26,805 nt of DNA from Azolla pinnata (taxonomy: Eukaryota > Streptophyta > Polypodiopsida > Salviniales > Salviniaceae): NCBI GenBank assembly GCA_037176905.1, contig JBBBWG010027856.1, forward strand, positions 23,787-50,591. Reading direction: 5' to 3'. The notes beneath the pieces are model-generated. The model was given only the letters and a program-made list of their open reading frames with translations. It was not told where the DNA came from and searched no databases. The translations under genes and the position numbers were made by a program. This document shows, one piece after another, positions 26,533-26,805 of this stretch. Numbering within the stretch: position 1 is the stretch's first letter; every line of letters begins with the position of its first letter.

Positions 26533-26805
26533 TTGACTCTTGACTTTTTTACTCTTGACTTTTTATTCTTGACTATTTGTTCTTGACTCTTGACTCTTGA
26601 CTTCTTTTGCTCTTTACTCTCTTGACAATTGACTTTTGACTTTTGGCTCTTGCCTCTTGACTTTTGTACTCATGACTCTTGACTTTTTTACTCTTAACTC
26701 TTGACTCTTGACAATTGACAATTGACTTTTGACTTTTGACTTTTGGCTCTTGCCTCTTGACTTTTGTACTCATGACTCTTGACTTTTTTACTCTTAACTC
26801 TTGAC
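26533..26805 (+). repeat. TTGACT minisatellite: array of W-box cores upstream of the LysM kinase
   Basis: By my count 21 TTGAC cores in 273 bp: 17 TTGACT, 3 TTGACA and one cut by the window end. Spacing is commonly 7 bp (TTGACTC, TTGACTT) or multiples. A higher-order duplication exists: 26641-26705 is identical to 26741-26805 (100 bp period). TTGAC(C/T) is the WRKY-binding W-box. The array begins 25 bp upstream of the receptor ATG and runs off the right edge. Confidence 0.9.

Noticed and set aside
25852-26586. 244-codon plus-strand open frame
   Set aside because: It is antisense to the first exon of the LysM receptor kinase, whose frame shows clear LysM domains; the shadow is Ala/Val/Glu-rich from GC-biased codons.
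26533-26805. CRISPR-like or protein-coding repeat (a Lys/Ser-rich minus-strand frame of 66 codons)
   Set aside because: No spacer-repeat structure, a plant genome, and the frame is only translated minisatellite.

Overview
This window comes from a land-plant nuclear genome. The genes have many introns (about 80 bp to 2.1 kb) with clean GT-AG borders. Telomere-type TTTAGGG/CCCTAAA arrays, a PPR-SMR gene and a chitin-receptor-type LysM kinase are all plant hallmarks. The proteins are clearly orthologous to Arabidopsis families but diverged, and the DNA is rich in microsatellites. A seed-free vascular plant such as a fern is my guess, at low confidence.

Layout, left to right. (1) 1-650: a tandem repeat of about 251 bp. 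(2) 972-1266, minus: first exon of a secreted family-3 beta-glucosidase whose remaining exons lie off the left edge. (3) 2390-3411: about 1 kb of almost pure purine repeats, ending just before (4) an 11-exon class III alcohol dehydrogenase / S-nitrosoglutathione reductase (GSNOR), 3424-9553, plus. (5) 9722-10065: three copies of a repeat of about 120 bp. (6) A single-exon PPR-SMR protein, 10873-13686, minus, tail-to-tail with GSNOR. (7) 15.15-16.0 kb: CT, GAA and TTTAGGG-derived repeats upstream of the PPR gene. (8) 16.0-17.65 kb: unresolved sequence with a small broken reading frame. (9) A two-exon gene for mitoribosomal protein mL53, 17658-19563, minus. (10) 19.58-20.02 kb: GAA/GAT and CCCTAAA repeats upstream of mL53. 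(11) A 12-exon CERK1-type LysM receptor kinase, 21245-26508, minus. (12) 26533-26805: a dense array of W-box cores directly upstream of that receptor.

The strongest biological observation is that the GSNOR gene, normally cytosolic/nuclear, carries a spliced-in arginine-rich N-terminal extension of about 50 residues with a textbook plant mitochondrial cleavage motif. Its neighbours, a predicted mitochondrial PPR-SMR protein and mL53, also act in mitochondria. The second is the run of about 20 TTGAC cores immediately upstream of an immune-receptor start codon. I reconstructed exon structures by hand from splice signals and family conservation; none is confirmed by transcripts.
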